64,000 nt of DNA from NCBI RefSeq assembly GCF_030704205.1, contig NZ_CP131913.1:2356001-2420000 (forward strand). The letters run 5' to 3'. The position numbers were made by a program, and so were the translations under genes. Within the stretch, counting starts at the first letter, position 1. Each line of letters begins with the position of its first letter. The DNA comes from Halomonas alkalicola (GTDB lineage: Bacteria > Pseudomonadota > Gammaproteobacteria > Pseudomonadales > Halomonadaceae). The notes beneath the pieces are model-generated. The model was given only the letters and a program-made list of their open reading frames with translations. It did no database searches and was not told the origin of the DNA. Shown piece after piece: positions 38,530 to 47,262 of this stretch.

Positions 38530-39372
38530 ATGAGCGCGCAGGAACATCCGCTGGGTATCAGCTTCGAGTTCTTTCCCCCCAATACCGAGGCGGGGCGCGA
38601 GAAGCTGGCCGGCGTGCGCGATGCCCTGGCGGCCCGCGGGCCGCGCTTCTTCTCGGTCACCTATGGCGCCGGTGGCTCCACCCAGGACCGCACCCTGACT
38701 ACCGTGCGCCAGGTGCGCGAGAGCGGCATCTCCACCGCGCCGCACCTCTCCTGCATCGGCAGCGAGAAGCAGCCGCTGCGCGAGCTGCTGGCCCGCTACC
38801 GCGAGGAGGGCATCGATAGCCTGGTGGCCCTGCGCGGCGACCTCCCCTCGGGCATGGGGGGCATCGGCGAGCTGCGCTATGCCAACGAGCTGGTGGAGTT
38901 CATCCGCGAGGAGACCGGGGACCACTTCGAGATCGCCGTGGCCGCCTACCCGGAGTCTCACCCCCAGGCGCCGAGCTTCGAGCGGGACCTGGAGAACTTC
39001 GCCCGCAAGATGCAGGCCGGCGCGAACCTCGCCATCACCCAGTACTTCTTCAACGCCGACGCCTACTTCCACTTCGTCGAGCGGGCCCGCGCGCTGGGGG
39101 TCGAAGCCCCCATCGTGCCGGGCATCATGCCGATCACCAACTACGCCAAGCTGGCGCGCTTCTCCGACGCCTGCGGCGCCGAGATCCCGCGCTGGATCCG
39201 CAAGCAGCTCGAGGCCTACGGCGACGACAGCGCCTCCATCGCGGCCTTCGGCGAGGAGGTGATCTCGCGCCTCTGCCAGCGCCTGCTCGACGGCGGCGCC
39301 CCGGGCCTGCACTTCTACACGCTGAACCAGGCCGAGCCGAGCCTGAAGATCCTCGACAATATCGTCGGCTGA
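38530..39372 (+). CDS. metF: 5,10-methylenetetrahydrofolate reductase
   Basis: FAD enzyme reducing methylene-THF to 5-methyl-THF for methionine synthesis; with MetK and AhcY it completes most of the methyl cycle in this locus. The 280-residue TIM barrel begins GISFEFFPPNTEAG (catalytic Glu in FEFFPP), then RFFSVTYGAGGSTQDRT, PHLSCIGSEKQ, LVALRGDLPSG, ANLAITQYFFNADAYF and VPGIMPITNYAKLARFSDACGAEIP. AGAGGTGG precedes the ATG at 38530; the frame extends upstream to 38431 but without family sequence. A very strong bidirectional terminator follows. Confidence 0.97.
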   Translation: MSAQEHPLGISFEFFPPNTEAGREKLAGVRDALAARGPRFFSVTYGAGGSTQDRTLTTVRQVRESGISTAPHLSCIGSEKQPLRELLARYREEGIDSLVALRGDLPSGMGGIGELRYANELVEFIREETGDHFEIAVAAYPESHPQAPSFERDLENFARKMQAGANLAITQYFFNADAYFHFVERARALGVEAPIVPGIMPITNYAKLARFSDACGAEIPRWIRKQLEAYGDDSASIAAFGEEVISRLCQRLLDGGAPGLHFYTLNQAEPSLKILDNIVG

Positions 39373-39392
39373 GCCTCGGCTCGTCGGCTGCC

Positions 39393-39432
39393 AACGCAAC
39401 GGGGCCCCGCCATGGCGGGGCCCCGTTGCGTT
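39393..39432. terminator. Bidirectional terminator between metF and the TRAP permease gene
   Basis: A 19-bp perfect stem (39393-39411 with 39414-39432) is flanked by T on the plus side and is GC-rich throughout. It serves metF (plus) and, read on the other strand, the TRAP operon. Confidence 0.85.
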
Positions 39433-39477
39433 TCCGGCAGGGTTGGCGGAAGGCCGCCCCGCAGGGCGGCAGCAGGG

Positions 39478-41673
39478 TCAGCCGCTTTCGGCCGCCTGCG
39501 GTGCGCCACTGCCGTGCAGCTTGCGCTGCATCATGAACAGCGCGGCGCCGATGGCGAGGCCGGCCACATCCGTGTAGATGCCGCCATAGATCATGAACAT
39601 GGCGCCCACGAACATCACCAGGCGCTGCCACAGCTTCACCGGCCCGAAGAACCACGCCTGCACCACGCCCGCCAGCAGCACGATGCCCAGGGTGGCGGTG
39701 ATGCCGACCCGCAGGATCTGCGGCCAGGTGCCTTCCATCAGCATCGCCGGGCTGTAGAAGAACATGAAGGGCACGATGAAGGCGGCCAGGCCGATCTTGA
39801 AGGAGGCCACCGAGGTGCCCATGGCGTTGTCGCCGGAGATGCCTGCCGCGGCGTAGGAGGCCAGCGCCACCGGCGGGGTGATCGCCGAGACCACCGCGAA
39901 GTAGAACACGAAGAAGTGCGCCACCAGCGGCTGGATGCCGATGTTGATCAGGCCCGGGGCGACCACCGAGGCGGCCACCGCATAGGCCGCCGTGGTCGGC
40001 ATGCCCATGCCCAGCAGGATCGAGATCAGCATGGCGAAGATCAGCGCCAGCAGCTGGCTGACCCCGGCCAGGCCCAGCAGCAGCGAGGAGAAGCGCGCCC
40101 CGACGCCGGTCAGCGAGATCACGCCGACGATGATGCCCGCACAGGCGCACACGGCGATGATCTGGATCGACATGGTGCCGGCCAGCTGCAGCGCCTTGAG
40201 GATCTCGCGGATGCCCATCTTGTTGGGGGAGATCCAGCTCACCACGGCGGCCGCGGCGGTGGCCAGGGTGCCGGCGCGGATCACCGAGTAGCCCATGAAG
40301 AGGGCGGCGATCAGGATGATGATCGGCGCGAACAGGTAGACCTGCTTGACCAGCTTCGAGAACAGCGGGATCTCGTCCTTGCGCATGCCGCGCATGCCCT
40401 TGCGGGCCGCCTCGAAGTCCACCATGCAGTAGACCGAGAGGAAGTAGAGGATGGCGGGGATCAGTGCCGCGACGGCGATCTCGGTGTAGGGGATGCCGGT
40501 GATCTCGGCCATGATGAAGGCACCCGCGCCCATGATCGGCGGCATGATCTGCCCGCCGGTGGAGGCGGCGGCCTCGATGGCGCCGGCGCTGCGGCCCGGA
40601 TAGCCCACCTTCTTCATCAGCGGGATGGTCAGCGAGCCGGTGGAGACCACGTTGCCGGCGCTGGTGCCGTTGATCATGCCCATCAGGCCGGAGGCGAAGA
40701 TGGAGACCTTGGCGGGGCCGCCCCGGGCGCGGCCGGCCGCGGCGAAGGCGAAGTTGACGAAGTAGTCACCCACCTTGGAGGCCTGCAGGAAGGCCGCGAA
40801 GATGATGAAGAGGATGATGTAGGTCGACGAGACCGCGGTGGTCGGCCCCAGTATACCGGTGTCGGTGTAGAGCTGGCTGAAGAAGCGGTTGAACGACAGC
40901 CCCGGGTAGCCCAGGAAGCCCGGCAGGTAGGGGCCGGCCCACACATAGGCCAGGAACAGCGCGGAGATCACCACCAGCGCCATGCCGGCGACGCGGCGGG
41001 TCAGCTCGAGGATCAGCAGCGAGCCGGCCAGGGCCGCATAGGAGATGCCGATGGGGGCGAAGGAGGTGCCGGTGGAGGCGCGCAGCGGCGTGCCGAAGAT
41101 CAGGATCAGGTAGCCCGCAACGCCCATGGCGCAGAGCATCAGCACGAGGTCAGGGGGGGAGAGGCGCTGGCGCACCTGGCGGTAGGTCCAGGAGAGCAGG
41201 ATGGCGGCGCTGGTGGCGAAGATCAGCGGATAGCCGTAGTGCCAGGCCTCGATCGCCGGGTCGATGCGCATGGCGCCGCCCGCGATCATCTGGTTCATGC
41301 GCCAGACCTGGAAGAGTGCATAGCCGGCGGGTATCAGCAGCGCGTAGCTGATCCAGCCGAGCCAGACCGGCGACTGCTTGACGCTGCCCTCGCCGGCGAA
41401 GCGGGTGCCGGTGTAGAGCGCGAAACCGAGGATCAGCGCACCGGCGACGTGCACGATGCGGAACGACCAGGTCTCCATCGGATAGACGTTGAGGGAGACC
41501 AGGTGGAAGGTGGCGTAGGTGATGGCCAGGGCGCCGAACAGCAGCCACTGCCAGCCGACGTAGAGGCGCCGGTTGGACTCGACGATCTCCTCGTCGATGC
41601 CTTCGGCGATCGTCTCGGGCGCGTGAGCGGCGGGGTCCTCGTCGCCGTGGCGCGGGTCGGGAGTGTGGTTCAT
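39478..41673 (-). CDS. TRAP transporter permease, fused small and large subunits (TAXI type)
   Basis: Inner-membrane TRAP permease of 731 residues in which the four-helix DctQ-like part (about residues 45-190) is fused to the twelve-helix DctM-like part (about 200-680). Visible are LVSLNVYPMETWSFRIVHVAGALILG at the start and the DctM hallmark segments GMINGTSAGNVVSTGSLTIPLMKKVGYPGRSAGAIEAAASTGGQIMPPIMGAGAFIMAE and LGMGMPTTAAYAVAASVVAPGL. Fusion permeases usually work with TAXI-family binding proteins, as here. Transport should be Na+-driven; the substrate is unknown. It lies 96 bp downstream of its binding protein gene. Confidence 0.95.
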   Translation of the reverse strand: MNHTPDPRHGDEDPAAHAPETIAEGIDEEIVESNRRLYVGWQWLLFGALAITYATFHLVSLNVYPMETWSFRIVHVAGALILGFALYTGTRFAGEGSVKQSPVWLGWISYALLIPAGYALFQVWRMNQMIAGGAMRIDPAIEAWHYGYPLIFATSAAILLSWTYRQVRQRLSPPDLVLMLCAMGVAGYLILIFGTPLRASTGTSFAPIGISYAALAGSLLILELTRRVAGMALVVISALFLAYVWAGPYLPGFLGYPGLSFNRFFSQLYTDTGILGPTTAVSSTYIILFIIFAAFLQASKVGDYFVNFAFAAAGRARGGPAKVSIFASGLMGMINGTSAGNVVSTGSLTIPLMKKVGYPGRSAGAIEAAASTGGQIMPPIMGAGAFIMAEITGIPYTEIAVAALIPAILYFLSVYCMVDFEAARKGMRGMRKDEIPLFSKLVKQVYLFAPIIILIAALFMGYSVIRAGTLATAAAAVVSWISPNKMGIREILKALQLAGTMSIQIIAVCACAGIIVGVISLTGVGARFSSLLLGLAGVSQLLALIFAMLISILLGMGMPTTAAYAVAASVVAPGLINIGIQPLVAHFFVFYFAVVSAITPPVALASYAAAGISGDNAMGTSVASFKIGLAAFIVPFMFFYSPAMLMEGTWPQILRVGITATLGIVLLAGVVQAWFFGPVKLWQRLVMFVGAMFMIYGGIYTDVAGLAIGAALFMMQRKLHGSGAPQAAESG

Positions 41674-41769
41674 GGGACGTTTACCCTTGGATGGGGACGG
41701 CTTGGGGGGGACGACAGCCCCCCCGCGCCGGCACTGCCGGGGCGGGGCGGGATGTGCCAGTGGGCGGGC

Positions 41770-42753
41770 TTAGTTGATCAGCGACTCGTCGATCTCGTAG
41801 CCGTTCTCCTGGTACCAGCGCGCCGCACCCGGATGGAAGGGCAGCACGGTGTTGTGCACGACGTTCTCCGGGATGGAGGTCTCGGCGGAGCGGTGCATGT
41901 TACGCATCTTGTCGTTGTTCTCCATGGTCACCTTGGTGACTTCATAGATGAAGTCCTCCGGCAGATCGCAGCGGGAGATGGCGAAGTTCCACATGGAGAC
42001 GGCGCGGGCATCCTCCTCCAGGGTGCTGTAGGTGCTGGCGGGAATCCAGAACTCGGAGACCGGGAAGTTCTCCAGCACGGTGTCCATCTCCTCCTCGGTG
42101 AACTCGATGATGTTCACGTTGGTCTGCACCTCGAGCTGGCTGACGGCCGGGATCGGGATGCCGGCGGCAAAGGCGATAACGTCCAGCAGGCCGTCCTGGA
42201 GCTGGCCGCCCAGGTCGGACCAGCCGCCGTTGCGGCGCTGGAAGTCGACGCCCAGGGTCTCGAGGATGGCCGGGAAGTAGGTGTCGGAGGTGGAGGCCGA
42301 GGGGCCGAAGCCGATGCGGGCGCCATCCGGGATGTCGGAGATGCTGGTGATGCCGGTGCTGGACAGCGCGGTGATGGAGAACGGGGTCTCGTACATCGGG
42401 AAGAGCGCGCAGACGTTGTCCATGGGCACGCCGGGGGCCAGCGGGCTCTCGCCCTTCACCGCGTCGGAGGCGGGGCCCATGGTGGTCAGGCCGAAGGAGA
42501 TGTCGCCGGTATGCACCAGTGCCAGGTTCTGGGTCGGGCCGCCGGTCACCTCGCCGCCGCCGGAGATGCCCAGCTCGTCGGCGACCAGGTTGGCCCAGCC
42601 GGAGCCGTAGACGTAGTAGGTGCCGCCTTGGCTGGCGGTGCCCACGGTGAAGTTGGAGGGCCAGTCGCTGCGGTCGGCCTGGGCGGCCGCGGCGGCGACC
42701 AGCAGGGAACCGGCGACGGTGCCGGCGAGAAGCTTGGTGGAGAGGTGACGCAT
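41770..42753 (-). CDS. TAXI-family TRAP transporter solute-binding protein
   Basis: Periplasmic binding protein of 327 residues for the fused TRAP permease. A signal peptide (MRHLSTKLLAGTVAGSLLVAAAAAQA) is followed by the TAXI signature FTVGTASQGGTYYVYGSGWANLVADEL, then GGPTQNLALVHTGDISFGLTT and ALSSTGITSISDIPDGARIGFGPSAS. ATG 42753 (CGGAG upstream) starts directly at the signal peptide. Characterised TAXI proteins bind glutamate, 2-oxoglutarate or dicarboxylates, but this ligand cannot be read off. A perfect 7-bp-arm palindrome lies about 160 bp upstream. Confidence 0.94.
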   Translation of the reverse strand: MRHLSTKLLAGTVAGSLLVAAAAAQADRSDWPSNFTVGTASQGGTYYVYGSGWANLVADELGISGGGEVTGGPTQNLALVHTGDISFGLTTMGPASDAVKGESPLAPGVPMDNVCALFPMYETPFSITALSSTGITSISDIPDGARIGFGPSASTSDTYFPAILETLGVDFQRRNGGWSDLGGQLQDGLLDVIAFAAGIPIPAVSQLEVQTNVNIIEFTEEEMDTVLENFPVSEFWIPASTYSTLEEDARAVSMWNFAISRCDLPEDFIYEVTKVTMENNDKMRNMHRSAETSIPENVVHNTVLPFHPGAARWYQENGYEIDESLIN

Positions 42754-42913
42754 GGCGTGACTCCGTTGCATGTTGTCGTTGGTAAACCGGGCCCCGGGGC
42801 CCGGAGGGGTGCCTGTAGTCTGGCAGCTCCTCCGGTGCCCGCCGGTGCCGGGCGGGGTGTTCATTCAACGTTATCCATGGCAAACGGTGGGCCATAGGCT
42901 GGAAAGTATTTCT

Positions 42914-42931
42914 ATTTCAATTGCTTGAAAT
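42914..42931. promoter_or_regulatory. Candidate operator upstream of the TAXI-TRAP operon
   Basis: ATTTCAATTGCTTGAAAT has perfect 7-bp arms around TTGC within an AT-rich patch in otherwise GC-rich DNA. Its location between the TRAP operon and the Na/Pi gene suggests a transcription factor site; the factor is unknown. Confidence 0.4.
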
Positions 42932-43029
42932 CACTGCCTTCGACCATGGTCGAAGCGCCGCGGAGGCGCCCAGGCTGGAAAGCCGCACGCCGGTCGAGGC
43001 GAGGGTGTGCGGAAATCCGCACAGCGGGT

Positions 43030-44736
43030 TCAGGCGGGGGCCAGGGCCCCCATCAGGCGCGTGGCCTGGTGCAGGTCGTTCATCAGCGAGGAGGCCAGCC
43101 AGGGGTCGAGGCGGTGCTGGCGCAGGCGCTCGGCCAGGGCCTGCTGCCAGTGCTGGCGAACCTCGTCGATGGGCGAGGTGACATCCGCCGAGTCGGGGGC
43201 GGCGGCCAGGCGGTTGAGGCCCTGGGCCAGGGCCATTCGGATATCGTCATGGGCCTCGCGCAGGGGGCTGGCCGGGGCGGCATGCCGCATCAGGCTGCGC
43301 TGCAGCACCTCGCCGAAGCGCACCGCCTCCACCATGCGCAGGGTGCGGGCATAGAGGCTCTCGAGCCTGGCCTGCTGCGCCTCGGTGAGCGGCATGTTGA
43401 GCCGTGCGTAGAAGTCGAGGATCTCCGCCATCAGCGGCTTGATCTGCTCATGGTAGCGGGCGTTGACCATCGGCCAGGCGGTGGTGTCGATCCGCGCCTT
43501 GACCACCTCCCGAGAGGGCGGATGGCCGATCACCTCGGCGCTGGGCATCAGGATCGCCGAGCAGAGCAGGTGGTAGGCGCGGCGGTTGAGCCGCTGGCAC
43601 TCCTGCTCCATGGCGGCCAGTGCCGTGTCGGCGTGCTCCAGGGCGTTGGTGTTCAGGTAGCGGGCCTGGGCGGGAGGGATCCGCGAGGGCTCGGGGAAGA
43701 ATCGCTCCAGGCGTGCGGCGAGCCGTGGGATCAGCGGCAGCATCAGCACGATGCCGAGCAGGTTGAAGAGGGTGTGGAAGAGGGCGAGCTTGAGCGGCCA
43801 GGCATCCGTGGCCAGGCCGATCAGCTCGCCGAGCTCGTCCACCAGCCAGGCCAGCGGCACCAGCAGTGCCAGGGCCACGGCGGCGGTGGCCAGGTTGAAC
43901 ACCACGTGGGCCCCGGCCAGCCGTCGCGCCGCGGCACCGGCGCCCAGCGCCCCCAGCACCGCGGTGACGGTAGTGCCGACGTTGGCGCCGATGGCGATGG
44001 CCAGGGCCGGCAGGTATGGCAGCTGTCCTCCCGCCAGGGCCGCCAGGGTGATCAGCAGGGTGGCGTGGCTCGACTGCATCACCACCGTGGCCACCACCCC
44101 GAACAGCACGAAGAGCGGCCAGTGCCAGGCGCTGTCGCCGGCCAGGCCGTCCAGGGAGAGGCCGTCCTGCCACGCCTCGAAGCCCAGCTTCATGAAGTCG
44201 ATGCCCAGAAACAGCAGGCCGATGCCCAGCAGCACCCCGGCCGCTGCGGCGCGGCCATCCTTGAGCACCCGGGAGCCGAGCAGCCCGAGGGCCAGGAAGG
44301 GCATGGCGAACTGAGCGAGATCGAAGCGCAGGCCGAAGCCGGCGATCAGCCAGGCCCCGGTGGTGGTGCCGAGGTTGGCCCCGAACAGCAGGGCGATGGC
44401 GCCGGGCAGGGCGACGAGGCCCGCCCCGACGAAGGAGAGCGAGAGCAGGGTGACCAGGGAGCTCGACTGCACCAGCGCCGTGGCGGCGGCCCCCACCCCG
44501 ATGGCGCGAAGCGGGTGACGGGTGGCGGTGTGCAGCCAGCGGTCCAGGGTGCCGCCGGAGAGGCGCTTGATGGCGTCGCCCAGGTGGGTCATGCCCCACA
44601 GGAAGAGGCCCAGGCCGGCGGCCAGGGTGGCGAGATCAAGCCGTGCCAGCAGCAGCGCCGCGGCCGCGGCCAGCCCGAGCAGCTCGAGATGATGGCGCCG
44701 CGACAGCAGCGCCTGTGCCACTCCCTGGCGTGTCAA
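43030..44736 (-). CDS. Na+/phosphate cotransporter family protein (NptA/PF02690 type)
   Basis: Inner-membrane protein of 568 residues with two Na/Pi-cotransporter repeats. The first has GLFLWGMTHLGDAIKRLSGGTL and the QSSSLVTLLSLSFVGAGLVALPGAIALLFGANLGTTTGAWL block; the second has VVMQSSHATLLITLAALAGG...IAIGANVGTTVTAVLGALGAG. The 'QSS' motifs in inverted halves are the transport core. The last 220 residues are a soluble helical PhoU-like domain. It probably imports phosphate or balances it with Na+. Its ATG is 1 nt past the yheV stop, so the two are coupled. Confidence 0.92.
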   Translation of the reverse strand: MTRQGVAQALLSRRHHLELLGLAAAAALLLARLDLATLAAGLGLFLWGMTHLGDAIKRLSGGTLDRWLHTATRHPLRAIGVGAAATALVQSSSLVTLLSLSFVGAGLVALPGAIALLFGANLGTTTGAWLIAGFGLRFDLAQFAMPFLALGLLGSRVLKDGRAAAAGVLLGIGLLFLGIDFMKLGFEAWQDGLSLDGLAGDSAWHWPLFVLFGVVATVVMQSSHATLLITLAALAGGQLPYLPALAIAIGANVGTTVTAVLGALGAGAAARRLAGAHVVFNLATAAVALALLVPLAWLVDELGELIGLATDAWPLKLALFHTLFNLLGIVLMLPLIPRLAARLERFFPEPSRIPPAQARYLNTNALEHADTALAAMEQECQRLNRRAYHLLCSAILMPSAEVIGHPPSREVVKARIDTTAWPMVNARYHEQIKPLMAEILDFYARLNMPLTEAQQARLESLYARTLRMVEAVRFGEVLQRSLMRHAAPASPLREAHDDIRMALAQGLNRLAAAPDSADVTSPIDEVRQHWQQALAERLRQHRLDPWLASSLMNDLHQATRLMGALAPA

Positions 44737-44737
44737 C

Positions 44738-44983
44738 TCAGTGGCCCTTGGGGTCGAGGATCTTCACTGGCTGGAAGTCCTGGCGGCTCTGCTCCTCGCG
44801 GGCCTGGTTGACGCGGGTGGCCAGCTCCGGGGCGGCCTCGTCCTCGATGGGCAGCTGCTCGAAGAAGTCGCAGCTCACGCACTCCCGGTAGCGGATGCCG
44901 TGCTGCTCCCAGCTGCGGATGCGGTCCAGCTCGGCACAGCGCGGGCAGATCGCACCGGCGATGAAGCGTTTGGCTTGGGCCAT
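44738..44983 (-). CDS. yheV: YheV-family zinc-ribbon protein
   Basis: 81-residue cytosolic protein of unknown function with two CxxC pairs forming a zinc ribbon: KRFIAGAICPRCAELDRIRSWEQHGIRYRECVSCDFFEQLP. This wording (KRFIAGAxCPxC) is the YheV/DUF2387 family. The gene follows prlC on the same strand by 91 bp, a neighbourhood also seen in pseudomonads, and precedes the Na/Pi gene with a 1-nt gap. The C-terminal 40 residues are charged and probably disordered. Confidence 0.9.
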   Translation of the reverse strand: MAQAKRFIAGAICPRCAELDRIRSWEQHGIRYRECVSCDFFEQLPIEDEAAPELATRVNQAREEQSRQDFQPVKILDPKGH

Positions 44984-45074
44984 GTTCTCTCCAGGGGGTC
45001 AGGAAGCCAGGTGTCAGAAAACCAGAGTATCAGGAAGCGGTGCCGCCGAGCCCGGCTCGGCGGCAGGGGGCGGC

Positions 45075-47123
45075 TCAGGCCGCGCGGATGCCGCTGTGGC
45101 GCAGCAGCGGTTCGACGCTGGGCTCGCGGCCGCGGAAGGCGCGGAACAGCTCCGCGGCATCCCGGGCGCCGCCCTGCTCGAGGATCTCGGTGCGAAAGCG
45201 CCGGCCGGTCTCCGGGTCGAAGATACCCGCTTCCTCGAAGGCGCTCCAGGCATCGGCGGAGAGTACCTCGGCCCACTTGTAGCTGTAGTAGCCCGCCGCA
45301 TAGCCGCCGGCGAAGATATGGCCGAAGCCGTTCTGGAAGCGGTTGAACTCGGCCCGCGGCACCACCGAGACGGCGTCGCGCACCGCGTCGAGCAGCGCCT
45401 GGATCTCCGCCGCCGAGGGCGCGGCCAGCTGGTGGTGCAGGCGCAGGTCGAAGATCGAGAACTCCAGCTGGCGCACCATGCCCATGGCGGACTGGAAGTT
45501 CTTGGCCGCCTGCAGCTTCGCCAGCAGCTCGGCGGGCAGCGGCTCGCCGCTCTCGACGTGGCCGGCGATCAGGTCGAGGCCCTCGCGCTCCCAGCAGTAG
45601 TTCTCCATGAACTGGCTGGGCAGCTCCACGGCGTCCCAGGCCACCCCGTTGATGCCGGAGATGTCGGCGACGGTCTGGCGGGTCAGCATATGGTGCAGGC
45701 CGTGGCCGAACTCGTGGAACAGGGTGGTGACCTCGTCGTGGGTCAGCAACGCCGGCTTGTCGCCCACCGGGCGGGTGAAGTTGCAGGTCAGGTAGGCCAC
45801 CGGCAGCTGCAGGGCCTCGCCCTCCAGGCGGCGCACCCGGCACTCGTCCATCCAGGCGCCGCCGCGCTTGCCTTCGCGGGCGTAGAGGTCGAGGTAGAAG
45901 CCGGCGATGGGCTCGCCCTGCTCGAGGATGCGGAAGAAGCGCACGTCCTTGTGGTAGCGCGGCGCCTGGTCGTCCTCGGCGAAGGTGACGCCGAACAGGC
46001 GCTCCACCACCTGGAAGAGGCCGTCCACCACCCGGGGGGCGGGGAAGTAGGGGCGCAGCTGCTCCTGGGAGATGGCGTGGCGCGCCTCGCGCAGCTTCTC
46101 GCTGGCGAAACCCACGTCCCAGGGGGCGAGCTCGCCCATGGCCAGTTCGTCCCGGGCGTAGGCCTCGAGCTCGGCGAACTCCTCCTTCGCCTGGGGCACG
46201 GCGCGGCGCGCCAGGTCCTCGAGGAACTCGAGCACCTGGGCCGGGGACTCGGCCATCTTGGTGGCCAGCGAATAGTCGGCGTAGGTGGCGAAGCCCAGCA
46301 GCTCGGCGAGCTCCCGGCGCAGCGCCAGGGTCTCCTCCATCACCGGGGCGTTGTCGTACTGGTCGGCCAGGGGCCCCTGGTCGGAGGCGCGGGTGACGAA
46401 GGCGGTATAGACCTCGCGGCGCAGCTCGCGATCCTCGGCGTAGGTCATCACCGGGAAGAAGCTCGGGAAGTCCAGGGTGATGCGGTAGCCGGCCTGGCCC
46501 TTGGCCTCGGCGTTGGCGCGCAGGGCGGCCAGTGCGCTCTCCGGCAGGCCGGCCAGGCGGGTCTCGTCGGCCAGGTCGAGGTGCCAGCCCTGGGTGGCGT
46601 CGAGCAGCTGGTTGGAGAAGGTGTTGCCGAGCTCGGAGAGGCGCGCCTTGATCTCGCCGTAGCGCTGCTTCTTCTCCGCCGGGAGGTCGACCCCGGCCAG
46701 GCGGAAGTCGCGCAGGGTATTGTCCACGGCGCGGCGCTGGGCATCGTCGAGCGCCGCCCAGGCGGGGCCCTCCTTCAGGGCCTGCCAGGCGCGGAACAGC
46801 CCCTCGTGCTGGCCCAGCCAGGTGCTGTACTCGGAGAGCTTGCCCAGGCAGGCCTGGTAGGCCTCGCGCAGCTCGGGGCTGTTCATGGTGCCGTTGAGGT
46901 GGGAGACCGGCGACCAGGCCCGGGAGAGTCGGTCGTTGAGGGACTCCAGCGGTGCGGCCAGGCTCGCCCAGCTGGGTGCCTCGTCCCCGGCGCGGGCCAC
47001 CAGCGCCTCGATGGCGGTGCGGTTCTCGGCCAGCAGTTCCTCGATGGCCGGCACCACGTGCTCGGGACGGATCGCATCGAAGGGGGGAAGCTCATGGGGT
47101 TCGAGCAGCGGGTTGCGGGACAT
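45075..47123 (-). CDS. prlC: Oligopeptidase A
   Basis: Cytosolic M3-family zinc metallopeptidase that degrades short peptides, including cleaved signal peptides. The 682 residues have the N-terminal helical domain (DAIRPEHVVPAIEELLAENR), the active site TLFHEFGHGLHHMLT (HEFGH, two zinc His and the catalytic Glu) and the downstream Glu ligand region INGVAWDAVELPSQFMENYCWE. Start: an ATG at 47123 or an in-frame GTG two codons earlier (47129); ATG is chosen. It leads the prlC-yheV-Na/Pi run and is divergent from the second NSS gene. Confidence 0.97.
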   Translation of the reverse strand: MSRNPLLEPHELPPFDAIRPEHVVPAIEELLAENRTAIEALVARAGDEAPSWASLAAPLESLNDRLSRAWSPVSHLNGTMNSPELREAYQACLGKLSEYSTWLGQHEGLFRAWQALKEGPAWAALDDAQRRAVDNTLRDFRLAGVDLPAEKKQRYGEIKARLSELGNTFSNQLLDATQGWHLDLADETRLAGLPESALAALRANAEAKGQAGYRITLDFPSFFPVMTYAEDRELRREVYTAFVTRASDQGPLADQYDNAPVMEETLALRRELAELLGFATYADYSLATKMAESPAQVLEFLEDLARRAVPQAKEEFAELEAYARDELAMGELAPWDVGFASEKLREARHAISQEQLRPYFPAPRVVDGLFQVVERLFGVTFAEDDQAPRYHKDVRFFRILEQGEPIAGFYLDLYAREGKRGGAWMDECRVRRLEGEALQLPVAYLTCNFTRPVGDKPALLTHDEVTTLFHEFGHGLHHMLTRQTVADISGINGVAWDAVELPSQFMENYCWEREGLDLIAGHVESGEPLPAELLAKLQAAKNFQSAMGMVRQLEFSIFDLRLHHQLAAPSAAEIQALLDAVRDAVSVVPRAEFNRFQNGFGHIFAGGYAAGYYSYKWAEVLSADAWSAFEEAGIFDPETGRRFRTEILEQGGARDAAELFRAFRGREPSVEPLLRHSGIRAA

Positions 47124-47262
47124 GCGCACCTCGGGGGTCGGGGGAGTGTAATGACGCTTAGATGCGGGCGCCGGGCCCGGGTTTCAATGCGGGCGTTTGG
47201 CCGGCAGGGGCGGGCCTGCTAGGCTTGCCGCCTTTCACGATGGCCCGGCAGGAGAGCAGACC

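Noticed and set aside
39412..42897. 1161-codon plus-strand frame opposite the TRAP genes
   Set aside because: Biased composition only; the minus strand holds a clear TRAP permease and TAXI protein.
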